Under the pieces are notes generated by a model. The model made no database searches. It worked only from the letters and a program-made list of their open reading frames with translations, and was not told the origin of the DNA. The translations under genes and the position numbers were made by a program. DNA of 64,000 nt. Origin: Hyperoplus lanceolatus (taxonomy: Eukaryota > Chordata > Actinopteri > Uranoscopiformes > Ammodytidae). This document shows positions 1 to 11,083 of the stretch, one piece after another. How positions within the stretch are numbered: the stretch's first letter is position 1; every line of letters starts with the position of its first letter. The DNA lies in the NCBI GenBank assembly GCA_026929865.2, contig CM049403.1, positions 3,551,501 through 3,615,500 of the forward strand, in the 5' to 3' direction.

Positions 1-500
1 TTCCCCCACCATGTGGCACAAGTTAAGTTTAGTCTTAAACATATTTTAATGTAATATTACATGACATGTGTTTTATTTTAATGTCATACACATTGTAGAA
101 AAGCTGGGGCAACCACACGGAAAGAGCACCTTCTCATCTTTCCCTGTAACCTTCAGGGCTGGAATGTAGAGTAGGCCTAGTTGTAGAGTATGACAGGCTG
201 ATGTTATACTCCAGTTGGGTCTTCTCCTGTGTTCTGAGTCCCAGGCTGTTCTCGCTGGTTCTGATTTTCCTATGCTTTGGCCCCCAGACACTAGCTGGCT
301 CTAAGGGTCCTGTGTTCTGACCCCCAGACTGTGTTCTAATCTAACTGGCTCTATCTTTCATTTGAATTTTATTAAAACGTGTTTAGAAAATTTGCTTTGC
401 TTAATTGACCAAACCGCATCATTCTTTTACTAGTCCGTCATTAGTTCTGGAATGTGTGGCTAGCTTTCAGGATTCTTACTGTTACAATATCTGTTGTCAT
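1..500. other. Sequence without a recognised gene or repeat
   Basis: I see no coding exon with splice signals. Short phrases such as cccagactgtgttctaatct and tctgagtcccaggctgt recur loosely around 230-350, suggesting degenerate local duplication. Confidence 0.4.
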
Positions 501-527
501 GGTAATTTCAGAGTGGAAAAAGTAAGT

Positions 528-753
528 GGATCAGTTTACCCCACAGCTGGGGTAAAGTGAGCCACATGACAACTTTTTTTAAAACAATCATATTTTCACT
601 GCCCTTTGTCTCGAAAACATTCTGCTAATGCCCATTTCTAGGAAACATCCTGAATTAATGGGAAATGTGTACATTTGAGTGATAAATAATTTTAGCTCGC
701 TTCGAGGGGAGCAAATGTAAAAAGTGGCTCAGATTACCCCGTTCTCCCCTACA
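528..753. mobile_element. Short pogo/Tigger-like end fragment
   Basis: The 3' end ATTACCCCGTTCTCCCCTA is the inverted form of the end at 14452 (TAGGGGAGAACGGGGTAA). The left side carries a related phrase (gctggggtaaagtgagccac), opposed to aaagtggctcagattacccc on the right, so the piece looks like a short non-autonomous inverted-repeat derivative. Confidence 0.5.
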
Positions 754-1128
754 TTGCATAAAATGGAAATACTCAAGAAAAAAAATCACAATTGTACAAT
801 TCTTAAATAAATGTACTGTTAATTTCCACCACTGTTTTCACTTAAGCATTATAACTTAAATACAGAGACATGAAGATGGGCCTACTGTATGTACTGTCAC
901 TGTTGAAAGAGCATATTCAGTTGTCATGAGTTAAGCGTCATGAAATGGGGCTACTCAAGTAAAGTAAAGCTCAGATATGTACTCATGTACAGTATTTAAT
1001 GAATGTACATCAATCCACCAATGCTTTTTCATCTTCCTTTGTGGTATTTCCAAGGTAAAGGCGTTGGTGGGAAGCTGCATAGGGAAGTAGCAAGTGAAAA
1101 GTTTTTTTCTTTTCTCTGTTTTCCTGGA

Positions 1129-1592
1129 TTAAAGGTTCAGTAAGCGGAATGGTCGATTTAGCTAACTTCCTGTCAGTGACTGCAGATAGCAGTCCCCTCC
1201 CTCGTCCCTACGTCACCACATTAATGCACTGCGGTCTTCAAGCAGTGAGTTATCTAGCACCATCTCAGATCCATAAGTGTGATAAAACATGATAAAAGCC
1301 ATCAAAACAGACATTGGGAAGGATTTTTACCTGCTCCGCCATTGTAGGCACATACACATTCACCCATCTGTCGCTCTGCACGTGCACCGGCAGTGAGACG
1401 GGTGCCGGTTTGTATCGTTCTCTCTTCTGATTGGTTATCAGTAGTGGGATCCCAGAAATGTTTATTTGCCGATTACATGCAGAGCGGGTGAGTGAGATAT
1501 CAGCCTTATGAAATGCGCACACTAAGTGATCACTGTATGAATAAAGAGCGATTTAACACTTAACATAAATAAATCGCTTACTTCACCTTTAA
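1129..1592. mobile_element. TTAA-flanked MITE, family A copy 1
   Basis: Ends are TTAAAGGTTCAGTAAGCG and CGCTTACTTCACCTTTAA, an inverted repeat matching at 16 of 18 positions with TTAA at both ends, as expected for piggyBac-type insertion. About 464 bp with no transposase. A second full copy is at 20483-20954, a deleted copy at 41581-41774 and an internal fragment from 8873. Confidence 0.8.
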
Positions 1593-1849
1593 ACATCTTG
1601 TTATAACACTTAAATAGAACTAAACACTAGAGTTAGCTTTCTATTGGGCCTGCTTCCAGTCACCGTGTTGTCTGACCTTCACCACGTCAGCTTTTATGAG
1701 TGAGCATGTTTTCCATGTGTGCCACAGCTCTTCAACTGTAGAGGAATGACAGCTATGTGCTGCATACAGACAGTGTGTCCACAAAACATTCTGCTGTGCA
1801 ACACAAGCTCTTCCATTAGTCTACAAAGATAACTCTCTTGACACAAAAA

Positions 1850-1852
<3 letters not shown>

Positions 1853-1881
<29 letters not shown>
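1853..1881. repeat. (CA)n microsatellite
   Basis: About 14 CA units followed by an acgcg interruption. Confidence 0.95.
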
Positions 1882-1884
<3 letters not shown>

Positions 1885-2431
1885 GTAGGCAAGTAGTCAG
1901 TCAACACACTCAACACACATCATTCCAAAACACCCCCCCCCTCAAAAAAAAAAAAAAAAACACCCTCCTCATACCCCTTTTCCTACACATAATAAAAAAA
2001 AAATTTTTTCTCTATATTATCAAATAATAAATGTTAATCACTTGAAATGTGAACAAAAGTGCAACTTCCAATATTTCCATAATTGATGCCTGATACGTGA
2101 GAGGAGAACCTAAATATTATGAAGACATGCCGTTTTTGCAGTCACTATACTAGCTGTAGTACCATGCAAACTTGATACATTCAGTTGAAGGTATTGTGGT
2201 TGCATGTCACTTCTGCCAAGCAATGAGGATACATAAAAAAGCAAACTGTCAAAATCAGTGCAGAAAAAAGCAGATATTCTGATTTCTAGTCCCTAGTAGT
2301 AGGCCGAGCACTTAAAATACACTGGATCCTACATTTCCCACAATGCAAAATGTCCTTGTCGATCCAACTCCACACTCCCAGTTTGTAATGCAGGCTTTCT
2401 GTGTACAGCCTGCAAGAACATATTAACAAAG

Positions 2432-2508
<77 letters not shown>

Positions 2509-2540
2509 ACACACACACACACACAGACACACACACACAG
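2432..2540. repeat. (CA)n microsatellite, long
   Basis: Over 100 bp of CA repeat with a CT and a GA interruption. Confidence 0.95.
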
Positions 2541-2715
2541 AACAGAGCTGACAACACCGTAACCTCTCAGCAGCATGAGTGCATTGCTGAGTGATGATGA
2601 AAGAGTCCTGTTAAGCCGGATTGTAAATTATTTGGAGGCATGCTGGGTCAGCTGAGTGATGACATAGGAGCATACGTCCTGACAAACAGCTGGGCTTGTT
2701 TTTCCCTCTTTGATG

Positions 2716-3154
2716 TTAATGGAATACTTCACCCATACAGAACCATAGTTCAATTATTATAAAATCGCTATTATAATATAATGAATGAGGTTTTCTTCCC
2801 TCAGTCTTCCCTTGGCCCAGCTGTCCTGTTAATCGTAACCCTACATTTTTACTAGTGTGATGTCCAAGCCCCAACCTCAGCGATTTTTACCGGCATCCAA
2901 TAAGGAAGTGACCTACAACTGTAGTAACCAGAAAGTGCCACTGGGGGTGGCGCCAAGACGAGCAGTTTTTCTGTGATGTCACAGAAAGAGAAATGTAGGA
3001 CAGGACTGTTAGACAGTGAGACCATAAAACACTCTTTCTGTCTTTTCTCAGGCTAGGATGATCCGATTTCATTTTTTTTTTTGCACATTTATACTTCATA
3101 GGATCTCCAAGTTCAATACACCTTCACATTCCAACCGGTGAAGTAGGCCTTTAA
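2716..3154. mobile_element. TTAA-flanked MITE, family B copy 1
   Basis: Starts TTAATGGAATACTTCACC and ends GGTGAAGTAGGCCTTTAA. Copies at 6782-7082 and (right part only) 3446-3601 share the internal phrases ccataaaacactctttct and ttctcaggctaggatga. No coding capacity. Confidence 0.75.
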
Positions 3155-3269
3155 GCATTTACTAAGCATGCATTAACAGTTAAGTAATGCTTAGTAAATG
3201 CCTATTAAGCCTTAATTAAGCATTAACTAACAGTTATTTAATTTACCCTTATTGTAAAGTGTTACTGTT
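3155..3269. mobile_element. Right-end fragment of a GGTAACAC-type element
   Basis: A run of diverged TTAAGCATTAACTAA-like units ends in cttattgtaaagtgttac, the same end as the fuller element at 19818-20153. Confidence 0.6.
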
Positions 3270-3445
3270 TAACTTGCAAGGAAAGTGTTGCCGTGAAGAA
3301 GGATTACAATTTACGAAGACACTATGAAACTAAACATCAGAGCAGCTACATGTCCTGATGCATGTGTTATTTTTGCCAAGTGGCCCGGCCCTTCTTAGAT
3401 TTTTCTGTAGGTGGCCCTCAGTGAAAAAAGTTTGGACACCCCTGG
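3270..3445. mobile_element. hAT fragment, inverted partner of the 3929 element
   Basis: This stretch is the reverse complement of the left part of 3929-4640 and ends ttggacacccctg. It carries the same codons for KKDYNLRRHYETKHQSSYMS, part of a BED-type zinc finger of hAT transposases. Confidence 0.65.
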
Positions 3446-3601
3446 GTTAGACAGTGAAACCATAAAACACTCTTTCTTGCCTTTTCTCAGGCTAGGATGA
3501 ACCGATTTCAAAAAAGTTTGCACATTTATACTACATAGGATCTCAGAGTTCAATACTCCTTCATATATCCACCGGTGAAGTAGGTCTTTAACTAACTCGC
3601 C
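3446..3601. mobile_element. Family B MITE fragment, right half
   Basis: Matches the right half of the 2716 and 6782 copies, ending GGTGAAGTAGGTCTTTAA. Confidence 0.65.
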
Positions 3602-3928
3602 ACTGATATGTTAAGTATGGTTGATAGAAAGTAACCTCAGAAGATTCAATATTTTCAATCCTTGTTCCATTTGACCTTTTTTTTGCTAACTCATTGTCAT
3701 GATATTTCTGACACTGCTTTATGCTGCTGTGTATGTGCTTTTATTGTAGGTGTATTTGTCCTGCTCTAATCTACTGTTTTGTGCACTTTCCTATAACGTT
3801 TTATGTACCCTGTGTTTTCATTGCCACCTATGTTGTTTTTAAAATCTTTGTTTATACATGCATTTTATTTCTGTAATTTTAGGTTGCCTTTTGAATATCT
3901 TGCCCGGGGACAACGGATGTAACTAACC

Positions 3929-4640
3929 CAGGGGTGTCCAAACTTTTTTCACTGAGGGCCACATACAGAAAAATCTACGAAGGGCCCCTTTGCAAAAATA
4001 ACACATTTATCAGGACATGTAGCTGCTCTGATGTTTAGTTTCATAGTGTCTTCGTAAATTGTAATCCTTCTTCACGGCAACACTTTTTACATTGCACATT
4101 AAACATTTGCGGCCAATGTCCAGCTGAGCGAAAATAGTAGCCAGCCGAGATCCCGCCCCTCCAAGGGCGGTCCGGGGGTATGCCCCCTCGGGAGATTTTT
4201 TAAAGTTTTTAAAGTGAAATGCATCATTCTGGTGCACTTTGAGAGGGATATTAAGAGGCTAAAGCTGAAGAGTTTTGTATAAAAAAATGGAGACACTGTG
4301 TCAGATGAATTAGAAGCTATTGGAGAGGGACACATGGATTTTCCATAATAATATTAATTTAAAATAAAATATTATGCAGAATCTTCTGGGATGGGCGTGG
4401 AGCTCTTTTTCCTTTATGGGACATATTTCTCTGTAATATAATGAGTGCATTTAAATTATTTAAAAATCAAAAAGGGCCATATTACATTATATTTTTAAAT
4501 GTGCCATGGGCCAATCAATCAGTTTTGACACCCCTGCACTAGTGGGTTAACTAAGAAATGCAAAAAAAAAAAAAAAAAAAAAATTCAAAGGGCCATATTA
4601 CATAATATTTTTAAAATCGGCCGTAGTTTGGACACCCCTG
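3929..4640 (-). mobile_element. hAT element with BED-finger remnant and 8-bp TSD
   Basis: Ends are CAGGGGTGTCCAAACT and TTTGGACACCCCTG, flanked by the exact 8-bp duplication AACTAACC (3921-3928 and 4641-4648), which fits hAT. On the minus strand 4010-4237 reads IGRKCLMCNVKSVAVKKDYN followed by LRRHYETKH, a C2H2-like BED finger from the transposase N-terminus. A second gacacccctg at 4524-4533, with repeated gggccatatta, shows an internal duplication of the right end. Non-autonomous: no catalytic domain. Confidence 0.8.
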
Positions 4641-4653
4641 AACTAACCTAAAG

Positions 4654-5355
4654 TGCCTCGTTTCCACCGAGTAGAGCGGGTCGGATCGGAGCAGTTCGGT
4701 CCGGGTAGTTTGGCTTTAAATTTGCCAAAAGTTGGGTAGGGTATGGTTTATGCGCACCTAACCGCTCTGAGCCGCTCCTAATTTCAGTACTCCTCCGTTG
4801 GGGTACCAGCCGCCTGAAAGGGTGCCAAAAAGGCGGAGCTACACATGCCGTCCGTTTATTGGTCGAAAGAATCATTTCCGCCGTGTGTAGTCACCTCGGC
4901 AAGAGTGAAGAGAGTCTTGTGTTTTGGCGAAAAATGTAAGCGCAGCACTGTTTATTGTGTGGTGTTTTTCCTCGTCATTAAATTAATCAGTTGTTAATTA
5001 TGTCCCACTGCTACGATGTCACGTAGCTGCCGCAGCCAGCACTGTTCGCTCACTGTCTCTATCAGTTGCACCGAGCCGTCTCTGTCCGTTTACGCTCACA
5101 AAAACACGGGGGAATAAATAAAGAAGCGGCTGGTTTGACCAAGCAAAAACGAGAGACCGTTGGCTTGACCACAGTTGTTCCACAGCCCGATAATTTGACC
5201 CATATTCTGGCGGCGGCTATCGCAGTCCAGCCTAAACCCCGCCCTACCAGTAAGGGTAGGGTCGGCGGTGGAAACACCACCGAGATTCTTAAAGGTGAGC
5301 TGTCCCGCTCTGAGCCGCTCCGACCCGACCCGCTCTACTCGGCGGAAACGAGGCA
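4654..5355. mobile_element. Long-TIR MITE, family C copy 1
   Basis: The ends TGCCTCGTTTCCACCGAGTA and TACTCGGCGGAAACGAGGCA continue as an inverted repeat through AGAGCGGGTCGGATCGGAGC, at least 38 bp. The small frames inside are not genes. A right half recurs at 8523-8870 and a short piece at 36640-36682. Confidence 0.75.
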
Positions 5356-5593
5356 TAGTAGCCTCTTAGGCTAACTCTGACTCACTTACAGTTTGACTGT
5401 TGATTAGTGTGCAATGTCCCTGAAGTAAACCAATAAATACAAATAAATAAATAAATGACTATAAGGGTGTTTTTGAAATCACCATAACATGGATTTGAAA
5501 CTACATGCAGATTGTGGAATACAAGGTCCAACAGATAATTCAAAGATTTAATCATGAATGTGAAAACCAGAGAGGTTTCTGTGACTGATGTTT

Positions 5594-6136
5594 AAGCCCC
5601 TATCTCACTGGGCTGCGACTGTTTGCAACAAGTTGGAGACTGCATTCGCGAGGGAGTCTCTAAACTGTCTTGAAACGTTCGCGGGGGTCTCAATTTCATT
5701 GCATGCGTCGCAGAGCCTCACAGTCCGCCGGTCGCTTGAACTCTGAACATGTTAAAAAAATTAGCGAGACAAATCTACTCTCAAAATAGTCTCAGAGTCG
5801 TCGCAGGTGTCTCGAACGCGTCGCAAACCCTTCTCAGTTTAGTTTCCGCGAGTCAGAAAGTGTGAGAAGTGTGAGGCAACTATGCAAGGGTTTAGCGAAT
5901 TGTGACTGATTTGAGACAAAAATTAGACTGACATTCCGTTCGTGCGACGCTCGCCAGATTTTCGTGGGACATAAATGCGAGGTCCCAGCAAGTTTTGGCC
6001 AGGACATTTGCAATCGTGTCGTGAGGAACCAACTCAGTGAGACTGCAAGTGAAAATTGTCACTAATTTGCATGTTTTCAGGCAATTTTGTGTCTCCAACT
6101 TGTCGCACACTGTCGCAGCACAGTAAGATAGGGGTT
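5594..6136. mobile_element. Inverted-repeat MITE, family D
   Basis: Left end AGCCCCTATCTCACTGGGCT and right end, read in reverse, AACCCCTATCTTACTGTGCT continue as TGCGAC..GCAACAAGTTGGAGAC on both sides, a terminal repeat of about 45 bp. Internally rich in TCGCA/TGCGA motifs. No coding capacity. Confidence 0.7.
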
Positions 6137-6416
6137 GTGTGGTGGTTGCTTTGCTTCGGTGGTAATGCATAGTGTTCATCAGAACTGGTTGATGACTTAT
6201 TCACTATCATATCTACCTTTTAAAGGCCCCCCTGACTTGTATTTTTCCCTTGCCAATCTCAAGCATTGTCCACAGTATCCAGTGGCCTATGGACATCAAT
6301 ATTAGTCCATGTAAAATGTGTGTAGTCTTTTTGAATAATATATTCTCCTATGTTGCAGGTGGGTCATCCCCTCTGGCAGCAACGGTGGACTACAAATCCC
6401 TCCTTCCTCAGACAGG

Positions 6417-6466
6417 ATGTTTCTGTGGGCAGGAAGTAAAGCAGGGGATGGAGGAGGTGACCGCAG
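6417..6466 (+). CDS. kcnmb2: kcnmb2 exon 1: inactivation-ball exon
   Basis: This tiny exon encodes 16 codons plus two bases (M-F-L-W-A-G-S-K-A-G-D-G-G-G-D-R) and ends AG|gtatat. It is preceded by an acceptor (tgttgcag, ending 6358) and a 58-nt 5' UTR stretch. Joined to 8277 it gives ...DRR-SIYQKM, matching the human start MFIWTSGR...KRNIYQK. In the beta-2 family the bulky Phe-Ile-Trp at positions 2-4 plugs the open BK pore; here it reads Phe-Leu-Trp. The linker is shorter and glycine-rich. Confidence 0.85.
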
Positions 6467-8473
6467 GTATATTGTATACTGCCTTACTTGATTTGTTATA
6501 TAAGATGAATGCAAAAGTTAGTATGTTAGAACTAAAAATGGCAACCATTTCGAACCTTAAACCATCTGAAGATTCCAGAATGCTGAAGATTACATGGGAA
6601 ACTGTTTGAATATCAAATCAATGTAAAATAACAAAACATGTTTGGATGTGAGATGTTGAATGGGATATCCAATTGAAGTAAAATCACTAGTTGACCTAAT
6701 GTGGGAAGACTCACGCCACTCACACAGAGTTGGATTGCCAGTTGAAGTGGATGAGACTAAGAAATACACTTTCTGATGAAGTTAAAGGAATACTTCACCC
6801 ATACGGAACCGGCGTTCTATCCTTATAAAATCACCATTATAATATAATGTTTTTATAATGGTTTTTCTTCCCTCAGTCTTTCCTCAGTCTTCCCTTGACC
6901 CAGCTTTCCTGTTAATCCTAGCCCTACATTTGTAAGGTTAGACATTGTGACCATAAAACACTCTTTCTGCCTTTTCTCAGGCTAGGATGAACCGATTTCT
7001 AAAATGTTTGCACATTTTATACTACATATGATCTCAGAGTTCATTACACCTTCATATTCCCACCTGTGAAGGAAGTTTTTAAAGAAGCGCCACGGACTGC
7101 TTAAGGGTTTCCCACTGTAAATAGTTGAAGCATGAGTTGGTGTTTAAGCAGCATTGAGAAAAGTGGGAATGTCACTCTGACAGCCAGTCGTGGGGTAGAA
7201 AGCTGTAAAACTGTCAATGAAAGCGCTTAAATGACCAGTTAAAGTTTGGTGACGAAGGCCATTAAACCTGGGAGTGCCAAGGATAGTTTAAGTGCATGCA
7301 CTGTAAATAGTGAAAGTGTCAGCCGGTATGCAGGCTGTGGCAGGAGTTCGACATGGCATTTGAAGGGTAAAAGGCTAGTTGAAAGATGAGCCCATGTGTA
7401 GAGGCTGAATGCACTTTTAACTTACTTGTTGAAGGGTATCAAATCAAATCAGTTTTATTTATATAACCCAATTTTACAAATAGCCAATAGCCTCCTCCCA
7501 GGACTGACAGACAATAGCGCGATACATTTTTACAGAACAGAACAGCAGAAAAATCACAAAAGGGAACACTATTCAATGACACGATTTTAACAGACATATA
7601 GTAAAACACATGAATTCAGTCAGTCAGTTCTGTTTGTTCTGTGATGCCCTGTTTTGTCTGTTGTTGTTTTTTAACTTCTGGAATTGTATTTTCTTTTAAC
7701 ATCAATGAAAGGGGACTACAGATGAAAAATAGCCTTTTGTTAACCCATGTATGATCATGTGTTTTATTAATTTGCACTGTCCCCTTATTAAGTAAACTGA
7801 ATTGAATTGAATGCAGGAGGATTTTAGATGCTGCCAGAAGTAGAAGCTGAGCAACACTGTTTAAGATAGAGCAGGCCTCTCTGGAATGATAGTTTGAGTG
7901 GAGAGAGGAACGCAGCTGAAGATTAAGTTTTGGAGTGTTTATACTGTGTATAGGGCGAGGGCTGTATAGAAGGGCCAAGACAAAGGGTTTACCTACCTGT
8001 TCTAATGTTGCTTATTCCCACAAAGCCGTGCTGTGCCACACAAAATGAATCTAATGATAGAAACACAAGAGGCAAAAACTATTAGGCCATTACCCATGTT
8101 CAAACAGATCCCAACATTTCTAACACTCTCAGGTCTGTACTGTAGTGCGCCATTCACTAATTCATGAAAAGTATGTAAACATCCTTTTTTAAGAGGTTCA
8201 GAGAAAAGTCTTGCCTGAAAACAAATACAGAAAACATGTCGGCCCCTGCAAATTTAATGTTGAGCGTTTTTTCCAGATCCATCTACCAGAAGATGCGTGA
8301 ATGTGACGTCCTGGACAAGAGGAAGACAGTGACAGCTCTGAGAGCAGGGGAGGACCGGGCCATTCTGCTGGGCCTCAGCATGGTGCTCATCTCCGCCATG
8401 ATGTACTTTGTCCTGGGCATCACCATACTACGCGCTTACTCTGACAAGTAACAACAGCTGTGTGTGTGTGTAT

Positions 8474-8515
<42 letters not shown>

Positions 8516-10293
8516 CTTCAATGATAAGCTGCCGCGGCTAGTGCTGTTCGCTCACTGTCTCTATCGGGTTGCACCAAGCCGTCTCTGTGCACACATTTAC
8601 GTGCGTAATACGCTCACAACATGTGGGGAATAAATATTTAAGCTTCCGGTTTGGCCAAGCAAAAATAAGAGACCGCTGGCTTGATTGTTGTTTCAAAGCC
8701 CCGATAGTTTGACCCATATTCTGGCGGCGGCTATCGCAGTCCAGCCTAAACCCCGCCCTACCAGTAAGGGTAGGGTTGGCGGTGGAAACACCACCCAGTT
8801 TTTTAAAAGTGAGCTGTCCCGCTCTGAGACGCTCCGACCCGACCCGCTCTACTCGGTGGAAACGAGGCATTAGCTAACTTCCTGTCAGTGACTGCAGTTA
8901 GCAGTCTCCTCCCTCGTCCCTACGTCACCACCACATGAACACACAGCTGTCTTCATCAGATAGTGCCACGATGGAGAGCAGCAAGTCATCATTCACGGGC
9001 ACAGAGACCCGCCTCTTTACAGCGCTACAGTCTCCTGATTGGATAAAAATCGGGGCGACTGTGGCTTAGGTGGTAGAGCGGGTCAGCTGATGATCAAAGG
9101 GTTGGAGGTTCGATCCCCGCCCTGCCACCTGTGTCATAGTTTTTGTGTCCTTGGGCAAGACACTTCACCCACCTTGCCTCGTGTGAATGTCGATAGTTAG
9201 GCTGCTGCTATCGGTGTATGAATGTGTGTGTGAATGGTAACGTGGGAAAGGAAAACAGGTCTCCCTTGTAAAAGAGTCTTCGGCCTCAATGGGATTTACC
9301 TGTAGAAATAAAGGTTAAAAAAAAGAGCGGGATACTAAAGATTTTACCTGGCAATTACTGCAAAGCTGAATGACTGGGAGACTTGTGTTATGAACTGTGC
9401 AAACTGTACACGTGATTGCTGTATGAATATAGAGTTATTTTACGCATATATTAACCAGCCAGCAATTGTAAATTTTCATTATAACAGTTTGGTTTTCATC
9501 TGCATAACCCACAACACACAAAGGGACTTAAATGCACTATAAAGAAGTGTCTCTTCCTCTTCAGTCTGTGGACGGACGAGGCCAGCTGCACTATCGTCAA
9601 CTCCACCATCGTGTGGGATGTGAACTGTTCGTACAGCTGTGGAGCAGAGTGCTGGAAGAGGTCCCGTTACCCCTGTCTGATGGTCTACGTCAGCCTCAAC
9701 TCATCAGGGAAGGTTCTGAGGCTGCTGCACAATGAGGAGACAGAGGAGAGCAACGTGGAGGTATTTCACTACTGAGTGTTACTGGTATGGTAAATGGTAA
9801 ATGGACTTGTATAGCGCTATATCTCCGTTTATCACAGACTCAAAGCGCTTTACATTGTTTTTTGTACACATTCACCCAGTCACACACACATTCATACAAT
9901 ACACCATCATAATGTCTTCAATAATGCCTGGACTATCACATGACCAGCGATGATATATAATGAAGTGATATAAAGTCTGTTTGTCTCTCTACCTACTCTT
10001 TCTTTCAGTGCTTCTTCATCCCAAAGTGCCGTAAAGACTATGCAGCCACTCACGCCATGGTGCAGAACATTTCGGAGCGCCTGCGGTCTCAGCAGAGTGT
10101 GCAGTGCTTCGTGGACCCCACAGACAGAGCAGACAGCGCCATCCTCACACAGATCTACGGCCGCATGGCAGTCTTCCACTCCCTCTTCTGGCCAACCTGC
10201 ACTCTGATTGGAGGAACCGTCATTATCGCCATGGTGAAGCTGACCCAGTACCTGTCAATCATGAGTGATAGGCTCGGTCGCATTAAGAGGTGA
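6417..10293 (+). CDS. kcnmb2: BK (Slo1) potassium channel beta-2 subunit, 4 coding exons, 233 aa
   Basis: This is an accessory subunit of the large-conductance calcium-activated potassium channel at the plasma membrane; beta-2 shifts gating and inactivates the pore. Coding exons are 6417-6466, 8277-8447, 9565-9760 and 10009-10293, joined in phases 2, 2 and 0 at GT-AG sites; the stop is TGA at 10291. Residues 1-17 are an N-terminal ball (MFLWAGSK...). Residues about 45-68 form TM1 after the conserved KRKTVTALRAGEDRAILLG stretch. A cysteine-rich extracellular loop follows, with the C-G-A-E-C, YPC and CFFIPKC motifs and NST, NCS and NIS glycosylation sequons. TM2 is about residues 193-222 (FHSLFWPTCTLIGG). 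Human KCNMB2 is 235 aa, so the model looks complete. The ball and the KRKTVTAL block favour beta-2 over beta-3. A splice acceptor ending at 6358 implies an upstream non-coding exon that I could not place. Confidence 0.93.
6782..7082. mobile_element. TTAA-flanked MITE, family B copy 2, in kcnmb2 intron 1
   Basis: Starts TTAAAGGAATACTTCACCC and ends at a TTAA at 7079-7082 after cacctgtgaaggaag. Shares ccataaaacactctttctgc and the cttttctcaggctaggatga core with copy 1. Confidence 0.75.
7083..8276. other. Remainder of kcnmb2 intron 1
   Basis: Contains aaatcaaatcagttttattt at about 7441, a phrase like the L2-type tail in reverse (compare 56682). The rest shows no conserved open frame; the frame on the minus strand at 7616-7978 has no family resemblance. 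Confidence 0.4.
8455..8514. repeat. (TG)n microsatellite
   Basis: About 30 TG units with TA interruptions, starting a few bases after the kcnmb2 exon 2 donor. Confidence 0.95.
8523..8872. mobile_element. Long-TIR MITE, family C right half
   Basis: Near-identical over about 350 bp to 5025-5355 (for example ccatattctggcggcggcta), ending CGGTGGAAACGAGGCA. The left half is missing. Confidence 0.7.
8873..9460. mobile_element. Family A MITE remnant interrupted by a SINE
   Basis: ttagctaacttcctgtcagt and the next 60 bases match family A. The right part (gtgattgctgtatgaatata...) matches its far end. A tRNA-type SINE occupies 9052-9325 in between. Confidence 0.55.
9052..9325 (+). mobile_element. tRNA-derived SINE, copy 1
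   Basis: The 5' part resembles a tRNA gene, with A-box-like TGGCTTAGGTGGTAGAGCGG and B-box GGTTCGATCCC, followed by the unique block ccttgggcaagacacttcac. Other copies are at 26216, 42683 and 55866 (minus). This copy has a different, shorter 3' end. Confidence 0.75.
9785..9900 (-). mobile_element. Tail fragment of a tRNA-SINE or L2-type element
   Basis: aaatggacttgtatagcgct...ctcaaagcgctttacattg is the reverse complement of the SINE/L2-type tail (GTAAAGCGCTTTGAGT...AGCGCTATA). It lies in kcnmb2 intron 3. Confidence 0.5.
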
Positions 10294-10350
10294 ACAGTAA
10301 AGGAACGACTAGAGTTCACAAGGAAGCTACGAACCTTTTGCAGGACCTAC

Positions 10351-11083
10351 GCGTGTTTCCACTGCAGGAACTATGGGTCTAAAAGCTGTGGTCCCCGGAA
10401 CCTTTCTTAGGGTAGGACTTTGCAGAGGTTCAGGAACCTTTGGGGCGGGGCTACAGTGCTGAAGATGTCTGATTGGTGGAGTTACCGTTTCACCCACGAT
10501 GTTTAAATCTCTGTTTAGCGAGCGTCCTCCGTACTGTCACCTGGGCCACACGTCATGCATCTGCTGCACTTGTGTTTGACCTTTTCTTTTCTTTTTTTTC
10601 TCTGCCAACGTTTCAAGATTTTAGCAGCCGCATAGCAACACTTGCAACACTTCAGCTCAGTAGTCTCGCCCTTCTATTTTTCTTCTTTGTTTTTTTACCG
10701 TGAAATGGCTGCTGTTCTACGCTTAAAATATACAGAGAAATAATCTGTCCGCTGCCGTGTTAATAGACCAGCAGCCACACGGTGCACTTTTCATTTTGTT
10801 CTCCTAGACGATCGCATCTCTCTGCTAAAATAAATAAGAGAAATAATCTGTTGATTGTAATTCACTGATTCTCTCTCAACGAACTCAACATTTATTAAAT
10901 GTAGTCTGTTATAAAATGACGAGCAGTGCAGATACATTTACTGCTTCTCCATACGTCATCAGCCTGATATGTATAAACCTCCCCAGGACTTCACACCCCG
11001 GTGGAAACACACACAGCCACGCAGCCCAGGAACTAAAGGTTTGTGGTGAAGGAGTTCCTGCTAGTTTGGGTGGAAACGTAGCT
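10351..11083. mobile_element. Inverted-repeat element downstream of kcnmb2
   Basis: The left side cgtgtttccactgcaggaac and the right side, read in reverse, acgtttccacccaaactagc then aggaactcc form an imperfect terminal repeat. Content resembles other 'GTTTCCAC' fish MITEs. No gene. Confidence 0.45.

Noticed and set aside
2286-2576. 96-codon minus-strand frame rich in Cys-Val
   Set aside because: It is the translation of the (CA)n microsatellite.
5066-5374. 102-codon plus-strand frame
   Set aside because: It lies entirely within the family C MITE, and a copy at 8685-8873 shows it is repeat sequence.
7616-7978. 120-codon minus-strand frame in kcnmb2 intron 1
   Set aside because: Low-complexity composition, no domain, and overlap with repeat-like sequence.
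9052-9125. Possible tRNA gene (also at 26216, 42683 and 56168)
   Set aside because: A- and B-box motifs are present but each is joined to the same SINE body and does not form a complete cloverleaf; these are SINE heads.
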